The notes: generated from the sequence alone by a model not told the origin. Shown: positions 9,728 through 18,095, counted from the stretch's first letter. The stretch is DNA of 64,000 nucleotides from Chryseobacterium angstadtii (GCF_001045465.1 NZ_LFND01000003.1:186001-250000); one strand, 5' to 3'. A program made the numbers and translations.

Positions 9728-9804
9728 AATATAACAAGGAATATCAAATTGAAGCAGCAAAAAAATAATCGTATATTAGATCATAACAATCAAGGACATC
9801 TATC

Positions 9805-10188
9805 ATGAAAAGCATTGAATTTCATCAACCAGAATTTCTTTTTTGCGAAAAAAGCATTCAGGATTACGAGAATGACGGTGAGCTTGTGTCCCAGAAGGCG
9901 GACTCGTTACTGGACGGGTACTATATTGAAGATGAAAGAACCTGGGTCTATCACCTAAAAAGCGAATCACTGATCGAGTTCCTGTATATGAATGGACGGG
10001 AGCCCCAAAATTTTACATCAAGACATAAGGACTTTGTATATAAGACTGAAAATTACACGGGATTTTTTGTTATAAGTAACGCGAAGAATCTTGGACAGGA
10101 CGAGGACATGGTACTTGATAGAGCCTGGGAATTTTTAAAGGCTAAATTCAATTGGGAAGATACCTACTTTGAACTCGAAATAGAATAA
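9805..10188 (+). CDS. Small hypothetical protein
   Basis: A 127-residue acidic soluble protein of unknown family, rich in Glu, Asp, Phe and Tyr, with no signal peptide. It lies 77 nt downstream of the nuclease-NTPase gene on the same strand and immediately before the IS110 element. It could be a partner of the NTPase or an unrelated gene whose original downstream neighbour was displaced by the insertion. Its frame has a clean ATG and no sign of truncation at the C-terminus (ends FELEIE). Confidence 0.55.
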   Translation: MKSIEFHQPEFLFCEKSIQDYENDGELVSQKADSLLDGYYIEDERTWVYHLKSESLIEFLYMNGREPQNFTSRHKDFVYKTENYTGFFVISNAKNLGQDEDMVLDRAWEFLKAKFNWEDTYFELEIE

Positions 10189-10197
10189 TGGAAGAAA

Positions 10198-10426
10198 TTA
10201 AAAGCTACATATTTTAATCAGCCGACGTTCTTTTGCTTCTCCTATGTTTGTATAATTATAATCTAAGTGAAGAAGAGTGAGAGTAGATTTTGCTTTAAAT
10301 AGCCATACGGTATATTCGGGAAAAGAAACTACCTCCTCTTCTTTACCTTTTAGAATCTGAACAGAATGTAAGGAATGCACTCATTATCAAGAGTCGTATA
10401 GCCAGTATATCCACTCAGGAGAAAAG
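10198..10426 (+). ncRNA. Candidate IS110 bridge-RNA region
   Basis: IS110 elements transcribe a structured bridge RNA from a noncoding end that guides donor and target recognition (known for the family). In this upstream noncoding stretch, AAGAAGAG (10270-10277) pairs with CTCTTCTT (10336-10343). GTAG (10283-10286) pairs with CTAC (10329-10332) just inside, giving a long interrupted stem around a roughly 40-nt loop. Identity is inferred from position and folding; guide loops were not matched to flanks. Confidence 0.35.
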
Positions 10427-11506
10427 ATGACGAAAGGTTTTCACTTATCTAAAACAAATAAGATGAAGGTATTATTAAAACAAACGGTAGGCATTGATGT
10501 GGCACAAAACGAATTGGTGGTATCACTTGGCCGAATGGATGAGCATCTCAGTATAGAAGTTTATGCTTATAAAGTATTTGCAAATACCAAAAAAGGTTAT
10601 TCAGCTCTTGTATCGTGGGTCAATAAGCAGACATCGACCTCAACAGAGATACGGTATGTAATGGAAGCGACAGGTGTTTACCATGAATCCCTGGCATACT
10701 ATCTATACAATGTTAAAAAACAAGTCAGTATCGTTTTACCGAATAAGATCAGCAATTATTCGAGAACACTAGACATAAAAACGATAACGGACAAGAGTGC
10801 ATCACAAGCCATTGCGAGATTTGGTTTGGAAAGACAATTGGAAGTTTGGGAACCTCCTTTAAAAATATACAATGATTTGAAGCAACTTTGTCGAGAGCGT
10901 GAACAGTTGATACAGGAGCGTACAATGTTAAAAAATCAACTGCATGCTGACCATACTTCTGAAACTTCAAATGCCAGTTCAGTGAAGAGAACAAAAAAGA
11001 GAATATCCATAATAGATCTGCAGGAAAAAGAAATACGTGAAGAAATAGCTGTACTTATCAAAGGAGATCACGTTTTAGCGGATAAGATGACAATAGTATC
11101 TTCTATTCCGGGAATAGGAAGCCTAACAGCTGTAACAATTATAGCCGAAACAAATGGCTTTGAGTTGATAAAAAATAAACGACAGTTAGTCAGCTATGCA
11201 GGATTGGATGTAAAAGAAAAGACGTCTGGAACTTCAGTGAAATCGAAACCCCGAATCTCCAAGCGGGGTAATCGCTATTTAAGGAAGGTAATGCATTTTC
11301 CTGCTCTAGCTGCAATCAGAACCGACGGAAGGTTCAGAGAGATTTTTTTAAGATTAGTTTCAAAGCATGGAATTAAAATGAAAGCTGTTGTGGCCATTCA
11401 AAGAAAACTATTAGAGTTGACTTTTATTTTATGGAAAAATAATTCATATTATGATCCGCAATTTGTAGATTATTCCATAAAATTAAAAAGAGGGAGGTCG
11501 ATTTAA
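10427..11506 (+). CDS. IS110-family transposase
   Basis: A 359-residue transposase with the IS110 two-domain plan. An N-terminal DEDD RuvC-like domain begins at VGIDVAQNEL, with a second acidic residue in VMEATGVYHE. A coiled linker follows (about 140-185). The C-terminal Transposase_20 domain contains SIPGIGSLTA, LVSYAGLDV, SKRGNRYLRK and the conserved serine region. Length is within the family norm and no frameshift is seen, so it looks intact. There is an in-frame ATG at 10463 (MKVLLKQTVGID) that could be the real start. The stop codon lies inside a perfect stem-loop. Confidence 0.92.
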   Translation: MTKGFHLSKTNKMKVLLKQTVGIDVAQNELVVSLGRMDEHLSIEVYAYKVFANTKKGYSALVSWVNKQTSTSTEIRYVMEATGVYHESLAYYLYNVKKQVSIVLPNKISNYSRTLDIKTITDKSASQAIARFGLERQLEVWEPPLKIYNDLKQLCREREQLIQERTMLKNQLHADHTSETSNASSVKRTKKRISIIDLQEKEIREEIAVLIKGDHVLADKMTIVSSIPGIGSLTAVTIIAETNGFELIKNKRQLVSYAGLDVKEKTSGTSVKSKPRISKRGNRYLRKVMHFPALAAIRTDGRFREIFLRLVSKHGIKMKAVVAIQRKLLELTFILWKNNSYYDPQFVDYSIKLKRGRSI

Positions 11507-11533
11507 AACTTATCAGTTCCAAATCGACCTCCC
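11492..11533. terminator. 13-bp stem-loop at the transposase stop codon
   Basis: GGGAGGTCGATTT (11492-11504) and AAATCGACCTCCC (11521-11533) form a perfect 13-bp stem with a 16-nt loop that includes the last base pairs of the transposase stop. It sits between convergent genes (transposase and ACR3) and may stop transcription from both sides or mark the IS right end. There is no strong U-tract. Confidence 0.55.
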
Positions 11534-11592
11534 TATAATTTATTTAAAAGGTTTTAGATTATACTACTACCCCTGAATTTTATTGCATTATC

Positions 11593-12624
11593 TTAAGAAT
11601 AGTATTTTTTCTTCAGCCACAGACTTGCTCTGACCAGTAGTATGAGTACAGGAACTTCCACTAAAGGTCCAATGACACCAACAAAAGCTTGTGGAGAATT
11701 AATACCAAATACAGCAATCGCAACCGCTATGGCCAGCTCAAAATTATTCCCTGTCGCTGTAAAGGCAATAGATGCATTTTTGTCGTAAGGTACTTTTAAG
11801 GATTTGTTTACAAAGAAACTAACGAAGAACATTAGGATAAAATAGATTATCAATGGTATGGCAACTTTGATTACGTCCATTGGAAGCTCTACGATTTTTT
11901 CACCTTTCAAGCTGAACATTAAAACAATCGTGAATAACAAAGCATACAATGTAATCGGGGAAATTCTTGGAACAAATTTTCTATTATACCATTCGATCCC
12001 TTTTGACTTTACTAGAATGTATCTGCTTAAGAATCCGGCTAGAAAAGGAATACCAAGATAAATAAGTACACTTTCTGTAACATCTTTCATGGATACGCTG
12101 ACATTGAAATTAGCAAGACCTAATTTACCAGGCAGAACATTGATAAATAACCAGACAAAAAAACTGTAGGTAAATACCTGAAAGATACTGTTTAAAGCTA
12201 CCAGAAGAGCAGCATATTCTCTATTTCCTTTTGCTAAATCATTCCATACGATGACCATAGCGATACATCTTGCTAATCCGATAAGGATTAATCCTATCAT
12301 ATAGTCTGGCTCATTTCTCAAAAATAAAATGGCTAGAACAAACATTAAAATTGGTCCTATAACCCAATTTAGCAATAGTGAAATACTAATTACCTTTTTA
12401 TCCTTAAAGGCAGTCGGTAAAAGGGAATAGTCCACTTTAGCTAGTGGAGGGTACATCATTAAGATCAATCCAATTGCTAATGGGATATTGGTTGTACCCA
12501 TGGATAAGGAATCTGTTACCTTTGAAATACCAGGGAATAAGAAACCTAAGCCCACGCCGATGGCCATAGCAAGAAATATCCATAAGGTTAGGTATCTATC
12601 AAGAAATTTTAATTTTGGTTGCAT
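11593..12624 (-). CDS. arsB: ACR3-family arsenite efflux permease
   Basis: A 343-residue polytopic membrane protein with about ten hydrophobic helices. The ACR3 signature region [13 protein letters not shown] carries the conserved cysteine used in arsenite transport, followed by NDLAKGN. An N-terminal [16 protein letters not shown] segment is typical of the family. It expels As(III) across the inner membrane using the proton gradient. It is the last gene of the minus-strand arsenic operon, starting 6 nt after the acetyltransferase stop. The name acr3 is equally apt. It is intact in length. Confidence 0.93.
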   Translation of the reverse strand: MQPKLKFLDRYLTLWIFLAMAIGVGLGFLFPGISKVTDSLSMGTTNIPLAIGLILMMYPPLAKVDYSLLPTAFKDKKVISISLLLNWVIGPILMFVLAILFLRNEPDYMIGLILIGLARCIAMVIVWNDLAKGNREYAALLVALNSIFQVFTYSFFVWLFINVLPGKLGLANFNVSVSMKDVTESVLIYLGIPFLAGFLSRYILVKSKGIEWYNRKFVPRISPITLYALLFTIVLMFSLKGEKIVELPMDVIKVAIPLIIYFILMFFVSFFVNKSLKVPYDKNASIAFTATGNNFELAIAVAIAVFGINSPQAFVGVIGPLVEVPVLILLVRASLWLKKKYYS

Positions 12625-12630
12625 ACTATT

Positions 12631-13122
12631 TTAATTTAATCCTATTGTTTTACTTCTTCTTTCCATGATTACTGTGTCACGCCAGGTATCTCCAAGCTTT
12701 CCGATTTTTTCACGGTGACCTATTATTCTAAATCCCGTACTCTTATGAAGAGCTATTGGAGCTTCATTTTCTGGAAACATTCCACTTTGTAATGTCCAAA
12801 TTCCATGGATCTCACTTTCCGTTATCAATTTTGTCATCAGGGCTTTTCCTATTCCTTTTCCTTTGTGGTCATTGGAAATGTAAATGCTCACTTCAGCCAC
12901 TCCGCCATATACACAGCGATCACTAACCGCAGATAACGCTGCCCATCCCACTATGATATTGTCAATGACAGCAGCAAAACGGCTATGCTCTAATTTACTT
13001 TTGTCCCAATCTTCCCAATTGGGAACTGAGGTTTCAAAAGTCGCATTTCCAGTTTCAAGGCCCTGTCTATAGATTTCAGCAATTTCCCTAAACTGTTCTT
13101 TACCAAATGAAATTATATCCAT
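12631..13122 (-). CDS. arsN: GNAT acetyltransferase, ArsN-like
   Basis: A 163-residue GNAT-fold N-acetyltransferase of the phosphinothricin/arsinothricin type. It has TFETSVPNWEDW near the start, the acetyl-CoA loop HKGKGIGKAL and the tail motif HKSTGFRIIGHREKIG. ArsN1 proteins detoxify the antibiotic arsinothricin by N-acetylation (family knowledge). Position in an arsenic operon supports that role over generic phosphinothricin acetylation. It is packed 1 nt after the arsenate-reductase-like gene and 6 nt before the efflux pump gene. Confidence 0.82.
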   Translation of the reverse strand: MDIISFGKEQFREIAEIYRQGLETGNATFETSVPNWEDWDKSKLEHSRFAAVIDNIIVGWAALSAVSDRCVYGGVAEVSIYISNDHKGKGIGKALMTKLITESEIHGIWTLQSGMFPENEAPIALHKSTGFRIIGHREKIGKLGDTWRDTVIMERRSKTIGLN

Positions 13123-13123
13123 A

Positions 13124-13735
13124 TTATTTCTTTAATTGTGAAAAGACATAAAGCATTTCTGATGCTATCTGTAAACTTCTTTCTGCGTAGACCTGAGTTT
13201 GTTCCGGGGTATTGTCAGAAGCTTTGGGATCATCGTATTTTATTGGAAATCTATCCTCTGCTCCAAACACAATCGGACAGCCTTCATCCGCATTATTACA
13301 GGTCATAATTGCTCCGAATTCATTTTTTGGATTAAAGTCATTGTTATATTCTTTGGAGAAACAGATTACAGCAGCTTCATTTTGTGCGTACTTTACTGCA
13401 TAGACAGGGTTTTCGTTCTCGCTAAGTTTTTGGATCTGAAAACCTTGGTTACTTAACGTTTCTGCTACTTTCGGAAACATCGCTGTTGCCTCAGTGCCAC
13501 CTGAATAGCAATATACGTTCTTAACGTCAAAATGATAAGCCATAGTCTGCGCCCAGATCTGCGATAAATGACTTCTTCTACTGTTATGGGTACAGATGAA
13601 ATTTAAACGGATCGTCTGGTCAGTTTCTATTTTCCTCTGCACATAATCAACTAAAGGTTGCAAAACTATTTTTCGTTCTTCTGATATCGTACCAGCTGAG
13701 AGTGCTTCGATATTTTTTACAAGTGTTTGGTTCAT
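13124..13735 (-). CDS. arsC: Arsenate reductase / LMW phosphatase-like protein
   Basis: A 203-residue low-molecular-weight tyrosine phosphatase-fold protein with the CX5R phosphate/arsenate loop CTHNSRR followed by SHLSQIWAQ. It would reduce As(V) to As(III) for export by the ACR3 permease encoded downstream. The protein is longer than thioredoxin-coupled ArsC (about 130 residues), with an N-terminal extension of about 40 residues, a form common in Bacteroidota. A further cysteine pair region (MTCNNADEGCP) may supply the redox cysteines. It lies 15 nt after the phosphoesterase gene. Confidence 0.82.
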   Translation of the reverse strand: MNQTLVKNIEALSAGTISEERKIVLQPLVDYVQRKIETDQTIRLNFICTHNSRRSHLSQIWAQTMAYHFDVKNVYCYSGGTEATAMFPKVAETLSNQGFQIQKLSENENPVYAVKYAQNEAAVICFSKEYNNDFNPKNEFGAIMTCNNADEGCPIVFGAEDRFPIKYDDPKASDNTPEQTQVYAERSLQIASEMLYVFSQLKK

Positions 13736-13750
13736 TTCTAAATTCTAAAA

Positions 13751-14524
13751 TTAATAGCCTCTTCTTAAATTTTCTGCATATTCATTAGGTAGTGGGCTGT
13801 TTTCAACTGCTTGTGCCGCTTTTTCAATATCATAATCAAATCGAATAAATTCAACTTTGATACTGTCTTTATTAAGCACAGAACTATTGTCATTGATCGT
13901 TAACATAACATAGCCTCCCCGCACATCATTATCTTTTGGTTTTCCAACAGAACCGATATTAACTGCATGGCGATAATGCGGAAGATCCTCAGTACCTGAA
14001 TTTAAAATGCGATGATATGGCTTATGGGTATGTCCAAAACACATAATATCCGCATCCGCTTGCTCCATGATCCTGAGCATGCTTTTTTCCTCCCGGTCTT
14101 CAAACAGATATTCATTGATTTTTCTTGGGCTGCCATGTACTAATAGAAGATTTAATTTGTCTTCATTAAGCTGGAACTCAACTTTGATGTGTGCAGGAAG
14201 TGTTCGCAGATAGGAGCGTTCATCGTCCATCATAATGGAGTTTGTAAAAGAAATGGAAATGTTACCATTGTCTTTTTCACCGTCAGTTTTATAGGCACAA
14301 CCACATTCGTTGCTCATACGCCCAATGCCAAAATCATAATTTCCGGCAATGGTTGGTATTTTCCTCTTCCGGATCTCATTGACCACCTCGTTGGGCCAAA
14401 TATTGTAACCTACAAGATCTCCTAAACAGTAAATACTATCCGGATCACGGAATTCGACATCTTTAAAGAAAGCTTCCAGTGCCGGTAAATTTGCGTGAAT
14501 ATCACTGAATAATGCAATTTTCAT
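13751..14524 (-). CDS. Metallophosphoesterase of the arsenic operon
   Basis: A 257-residue calcineurin-like phosphoesterase. The metal-binding motifs are in order: FSDIHAN (DxH), YCLGDLVGYN (GDxxG), IAGNYDFG (GNxD) and FGHTHKPY (GHTH). Single phosphoesterases of this type recur in Bacteroidota arsenic operons, but the substrate is not known. The gene starts 1 nt after the flavoprotein stop, so co-translation is likely. It could hydrolyse an organo-arsenical or phosphorylated intermediate (speculative). Confidence 0.85.
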   Translation of the reverse strand: MKIALFSDIHANLPALEAFFKDVEFRDPDSIYCLGDLVGYNIWPNEVVNEIRKRKIPTIAGNYDFGIGRMSNECGCAYKTDGEKDNGNISISFTNSIMMDDERSYLRTLPAHIKVEFQLNEDKLNLLLVHGSPRKINEYLFEDREEKSMLRIMEQADADIMCFGHTHKPYHRILNSGTEDLPHYRHAVNIGSVGKPKDNDVRGGYVMLTINDNSSVLNKDSIKVEFIRFDYDIEKAAQAVENSPLPNEYAENLRRGY

Positions 14525-14525
14525 T

Positions 14526-15587
14526 TTAGTTTTGTTGGTTTAAAAATTCTTCGATTTCAGCAATGGTCTGTTTTGCTATTCTGTTTACCCCTATTAATGT
14601 TGCAGAGGCGTAACCAGTCCAGTTGCCATATCCTACAAGCCATAGTCCGGTCACTTCTAAGGACTTGCTTTCTGTAGTTTTTGCAATGCCCTTTTCATCC
14701 GTTTCTATAAGTGATTTAAGATAAGAGGTATTGTAACCGAAACCTGTGCACCAAATAATAGCATCAAATTCCTCTTTTTCACCATTATACCAGATTACCC
14801 CTTTATCGTATAGCTGATGGAATGTACCACTTGATACAAATACGCCTCTTTGTTTAGCCTCCTTAACGGTTGGAACCATTACGATATTACCTAAATTGTA
14901 TTGCGATGAATCAAACGGTTTTCCTTCTTTTTCCGCCTTGTATCGGGCAGAGGCAACAGTGAATAAATAATAACCATCTACATCATCAGGTAAAAATTCA
15001 GGCTCCTTTTTGGTTGACCATTTTACAGTGGTAACTTTTGAAAGCTCTGCAACAATCTGTGCGCCTGAATTACCTTCGCCTACTACTAATGTTTTCAGTC
15101 CGATAAATTTTTCAGGGTTCTTATATTTTCCCGAATGTATCTGTAAACCTTTATAATCTTCTATTCCATCAATCGTTGGAATAAATGGATTCTCCCAAGT
15201 TCCGGTTGCTGAAATAACTGTTTTGGTTTTAAAAATCCCTTGAAGAGTATGAACGTAAAATAAACCTTCATTTTTTTTAATTTCAGTAACTTCAGTACTC
15301 CTTTGAACATTCAGTTGATAATGGTCTTCATACTTGCCCAAGTAATCAATTACTTCTTGTCTTAGCGGAAACTGATGTTCAGATTTAGGCATTAGCCAAC
15401 CCGGTAATGAACTGTATTCTCTGGGAGAAAAAAGAGTCAGACTATCCCAGGTATGGAGCCATGCACCACCTGGAACAGCCTGTTTATCCAGTATAATATA
15501 TTTCAGTTTTGCTCGTCTCAGATAATATCCACAAGCTAAGGCACTCTGTCCCCCTCCAATAACAATAACATCAAAAATTTCTTCCAT
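14526..15587 (-). CDS. arsO: FAD-dependent monooxygenase, ArsO-like
   Basis: A 353-residue flavin-dependent oxidoreductase of the CzcO/ArsO type. The N-terminal FAD fold is VIGGGQSALACGYY. A second Rossmann NADPH-binding motif is VVGEGNSGAQI near 165-175. Between them lies FSPREYSSLPGW. ArsO proteins occur in arsenic operons and are thought to act on organoarsenicals or quinone-type cofactors; the exact reaction is unsettled. It is the fourth gene of the operon, preceded by DUF6428 with a 47-nt gap. Confidence 0.83.
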   Translation of the reverse strand: MEEIFDVIVIGGGQSALACGYYLRRAKLKYIILDKQAVPGGAWLHTWDSLTLFSPREYSSLPGWLMPKSEHQFPLRQEVIDYLGKYEDHYQLNVQRSTEVTEIKKNEGLFYVHTLQGIFKTKTVISATGTWENPFIPTIDGIEDYKGLQIHSGKYKNPEKFIGLKTLVVGEGNSGAQIVAELSKVTTVKWSTKKEPEFLPDDVDGYYLFTVASARYKAEKEGKPFDSSQYNLGNIVMVPTVKEAKQRGVFVSSGTFHQLYDKGVIWYNGEKEEFDAIIWCTGFGYNTSYLKSLIETDEKGIAKTTESKSLEVTGLWLVGYGNWTGYASATLIGVNRIAKQTIAEIEEFLNQQN

Positions 15588-15634
15588 CGGATTTTAATAC
15601 TGTTTAGAAGTTATATATTACATTCTTCGGATAG

Positions 15635-16108
15635 TTAGCAACAACCACCTCCGGGTGTACATGTATTGCTCTGATTTACCGTTAACTCAGAAAGGTTTTT
15701 CTTTTGCTTTTCTGATGGAATACCACAAGCGTCCTGGGCAAGGCATGCTGTTGTTTTGCTTTTCAACACAAATGTTTTTCCGTTAAACTCCAGATCATAT
15801 TTACCGATGGTATCACTTTGATATTCAACTTCGATCTCCGAATCTTCGATTCCTAATTTCTCCTCAGAAAGTCTGATAATGTTTAACAACTTACCTGGTT
15901 TTAAACGATGTTCATAATCATCCGCATTCCAAAGCTGAAAGTTTACAGCTTTTTCGTCACGGATTACACCACCACAGTCAATGAACTTTTTATTGATCTG
16001 ACCAACTTCTGTAACATGGAAATGTTCAGGTACAAATGTTCCATTTTCTAACTGAAATTCAACATTTTCTAATGTTGGAAGAATTTCTTTGATTTCTGAT
16101 AATTTCAT
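15635..16108 (-). CDS. DUF6428 family protein, C-terminal Cys pair
   Basis: A 157-residue soluble protein recognised as the DUF6428 type seen in arsenic operons of Bacteroidota. Features are EHFHVTEVG and FIDCGG in the first half, TTACLAQDACG in the second, and a C-terminus ending GGGCC. Cysteines are concentrated in the last 45 residues, suggesting As(III) binding or chaperoning, but no function is established. It has its own copy of the presumed ArsR operator upstream (16127-16149), so a second promoter may exist inside the operon. Confidence 0.75.
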   Translation of the reverse strand: MKLSEIKEILPTLENVEFQLENGTFVPEHFHVTEVGQINKKFIDCGGVIRDEKAVNFQLWNADDYEHRLKPGKLLNIIRLSEEKLGIEDSEIEVEYQSDTIGKYDLEFNGKTFVLKSKTTACLAQDACGIPSEKQKKNLSELTVNQSNTCTPGGGCC

Positions 16109-16126
16109 TGTTTTAATATTTTATAG

Positions 16127-16149
16127 TTATAATGCAATATTGCGATATT
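16127..16149. promoter_or_regulatory. Second ArsR operator copy
   Basis: This 23-bp segment matches 17073-17095 at 21 of 23 positions. Both share a core GCAATATT with flanking ATA/GATATT. It lies 18 nt upstream of the DUF6428 ATG and is unlikely to be a chance match given the equivalent copy before arsR. Confidence 0.65.
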
Positions 16150-16164
16150 TGTTGACAAATTTTT

Positions 16165-16731
16165 TTAACAGCATTTGAGCTGTATCTTTTTAAAGTAATA
16201 ATTGAATTTCGGACTATAAACCATAATATGCAAAAGGCTTATGATAATTGCACCCGGTAAAAGATTCAATGCTATGATCTTGAAAGTTTGATAGTTTTCT
16301 ATCTGCTGAAAATTTTCAGTTAAACTGATGCCATCAGCATTTATATTTATTTTAATCACTAAAAAAACAGCGATAGCCGCGAAGTGGAAACCATTTACCA
16401 AAAGGTGAACAATATATTCCCATCTTGGCAACCCTCCCATAAATGCTCTACTATCTTTTTCAACATAGGCATCGACCAACAAGGTGATAATATCAACTGC
16501 AATCAAAATGCAGCCTAATAAAAACAAATTGTTGTTTTCAATATTGATGAATAGAGAGATTAAAATACCCGTAAATAATAAGGCTCTTATTGTATGTGTA
16601 AGATGTTCAAAACGACTTTCTTCATGTTGATAGAGGCGATATTTATATAGGTGTAAGAATACACCATCAAATACTGCCAGTAGTGAATAGCTGATCAATA
16701 ATATCGATGATATAATGAAAGCAATTTCCAT
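16165..16731 (-). CDS. Small integral membrane protein of the arsenic operon
   Basis: A 188-residue protein with about four to five hydrophobic helices (residues 3-25, 48-68, 70-90, 110-127, 150-172) and a basic tail ending KIQLKCC. I do not recognise the family. It lies 4 nt after the ArsR stop, so it is the second gene of the operon. The dicysteine C-terminus is shared with ArsR, the DUF6428 protein and the GDCCVxC protein nearby and may bind thiophilic metal on the cytoplasmic face. Role unknown. Confidence 0.7.
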   Translation of the reverse strand: MEIAFIISSILLISYSLLAVFDGVFLHLYKYRLYQHEESRFEHLTHTIRALLFTGILISLFINIENNNLFLLGCILIAVDIITLLVDAYVEKDSRAFMGGLPRWEYIVHLLVNGFHFAAIAVFLVIKININADGISLTENFQQIENYQTFKIIALNLLPGAIIISLLHIMVYSPKFNYYFKKIQLKCC

Positions 16732-16735
16732 TTTC

Positions 16736-17062
16736 TTAACAACATTTTTGGTTAGTTACCGTAAAGATTATTTTTGAAAAATACTCTTTCAATATGTCAA
16801 AAGTATTTTCGTCAATACAATAACAAACTGAATTACCTTCAATGCTTCCTTTTATCAATCCTGCGTTTTTCAGTTCTTTTAAATGTTGTGATACAGTTGG
16901 CTGTGCTAACGGTAATTCATTCACAATGTCTCCAGTTATACAAGTATTGACCTTCAACAAATACTCGATAATAGCAATTCTAGCAGGATGTCCCAAGGCT
17001 TTAGCAATAACCGCTATCTGGTTCTGGCTTTCAGTAAAATGCTCTGTTTTTGTAGCTCCCAT
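16736..17062 (-). CDS. arsR: ArsR-family arsenite-responsive repressor
   Basis: A 108-residue winged-helix repressor from the ATG at 17062. An in-frame TTG at 17083 would extend it into the operator and is rejected. The recognition helix region is AQPTVSQHLKELKNAGLI and the wing is GSIEGNSVCYCID. The canonical ELCVCDL site is reduced to one Cys (NTCITGD), but CYC in the wing and a terminal CC offer alternative As(III) ligands. It heads the eight-gene arsenic operon, with an AT-rich palindromic operator directly upstream. Confidence 0.88.
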   Translation of the reverse strand: MGATKTEHFTESQNQIAVIAKALGHPARIAIIEYLLKVNTCITGDIVNELPLAQPTVSQHLKELKNAGLIKGSIEGNSVCYCIDENTFDILKEYFSKIIFTVTNQKCC

Positions 17063-17072
17063 GTCATAATTA

Positions 17073-17095
17073 TTATATTGCAATATTACGATATT
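17073..17095. promoter_or_regulatory. ArsR operator upstream of arsR
   Basis: The segment contains the perfect palindrome ATATTGCAATAT (17075-17086) followed by ACGATATT, 10 nt before the arsR ATG. A near-identical copy is at 16127-16149, which supports a real binding site for autoregulation by arsenite. Confidence 0.68.
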
Positions 17096-17286
17096 ATTTT
17101 TGATATAAAAAGATAATGATGATATTTTTTTATATGTTACCGCAAACCTTAAATATAAAAAAAGGGATAATTTAAATTGTTTCTTTGAAGTTTAAGTGAA
17201 AGAGGCTGCGTTTGTCATTATAATTTACTCCTTGTTTTTATCCAAGAATTTGTAATTGTATCTAGGTTTAAATAAATACCCAGAGA

Positions 17287-17493
17287 TTAACAGCATTTTT
17301 TATTTTCTTGAATTGGCGGACACTTTACAGAGCCGAAACTACAATATACGCAACAATCACCCTTGAGAGGTTTTAAAACTCTCTTGCACTTTTCACATTC
17401 GTAAAAATATTGGCAGGCGTTTGTTGGCATTGTTTCCTCTTTCTTGTAACCACAGTCTGGACAAGTTATTATTGTTTGTAACTTTATTTCCAT
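17287..17493 (-). CDS. GDCCVxC-domain small metal-linked protein
   Basis: A 68-residue protein with nine cysteines: CPDCGYKK and CEKCKR look like a zinc-ribbon pair, followed by the diagnostic GDCCVYCSFG and a C-terminus ending NKKCC. Proteins with the GDCCVxC motif accompany mercury/arsenic transport genes, and some family members are selenoproteins. Here all positions are Cys and no in-frame UGA is seen. Its start overlaps the merTP stop by one base (17493), so the two are translationally coupled. Confidence 0.8.
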   Translation of the reverse strand: MEIKLQTIITCPDCGYKKEETMPTNACQYFYECEKCKRVLKPLKGDCCVYCSFGSVKCPPIQENKKCC

Positions 17494-18095
17494 TACGATA
17501 TAGTTTTACTATTTATTGCTTTATATCCTGTTGAATTGATAGCATTTTCAATTTCCGTGATACTTGTTTGTTTACTGTCGAACTTAACAATAGCGTTGCC
17601 CTTTTCATAAGATACTACAACTTCGACAATTCCTTTTAGTCGGTTGATCTCTGTTTTAATATGTTGTTCACACCCAGAACAAGTCATTCCTTTAATAGCA
17701 AACTCAACTTTCTGAATCTTGGAAGTCTGAGTTATAATAGTTTTACTTTTAGTCTGGGAAAAAAATATGTGAGAATAAATTGGAAACGATAAAAGTAAAC
17801 CCGCAAAGACGGTAACAATTCCTAAAAATGAACTTGTCTGCATAAAATTTGGTTTTTCAGTTACTTCACAATTACAATCTATTTTCCTTAGCGGTTTCAA
17901 TTTTTGATACCATGCAAAGCCAAGCACTAAAATTGTTAAACCGATAAAATATGGACGGAAAGGTTCAAGCCAGGAAAAAGTTGAAGCAAGACCACTTGTT
18001 CCAGCTATAAGCGCCAAAACAGGTGTTATACAACACAGAGAAGCTGCAATAGCTGTTAAAAGTCCAGTACCGATAAGTTTTTTATCCGTTTTCAT
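17493..18095 (-). CDS. merTP: Mercuric transport fusion protein MerTP
   Basis: A 200-residue membrane protein. The N-terminal half is MerT-like with three helices and the vicinal cysteine pair ASLCCITP in the first helix. The C-terminal 70 residues are a MerP-like heavy-metal-associated domain with the motif GMTCSGCEQH. In a MerT-MerP fusion, Hg(II) captured by the soluble domain is passed through the membrane cysteines into the cytoplasm. No merA reductase is present in the window, so import would need another sink. The gene overlaps the regulator upstream by 4 nt. Confidence 0.85.
   Translation of the reverse strand: MKTDKKLIGTGLLTAIAASLCCITPVLALIAGTSGLASTFSWLEPFRPYFIGLTILVLGFAWYQKLKPLRKIDCNCEVTEKPNFMQTSSFLGIVTVFAGLLLSFPIYSHIFFSQTKSKTIITQTSKIQKVEFAIKGMTCSGCEQHIKTEINRLKGIVEVVVSYEKGNAIVKFDSKQTSITEIENAINSTGYKAINSKTIS

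Larger units (their letters stand above)
10189..11540 (+). mobile_element. IS110-family insertion sequence (ends not resolved)
   Basis: The element comprises a single DEDD/Transposase_20 gene with about 240 nt of upstream noncoding DNA and a short 3' tail. IS110 elements usually lack terminal inverted repeats and create no or short duplications, so the exact ends cannot be fixed by eye. The boundaries given are the neighbouring gene end on the left and the stem-loop on the right. Confidence 0.6.

Noticed and set aside
10198..10380. 60-codon minus-strand frame upstream of the IS110 transposase
   Set aside because: It lies in the expected noncoding end of the IS and has no recognisable features; the folding pattern favours a structured RNA.
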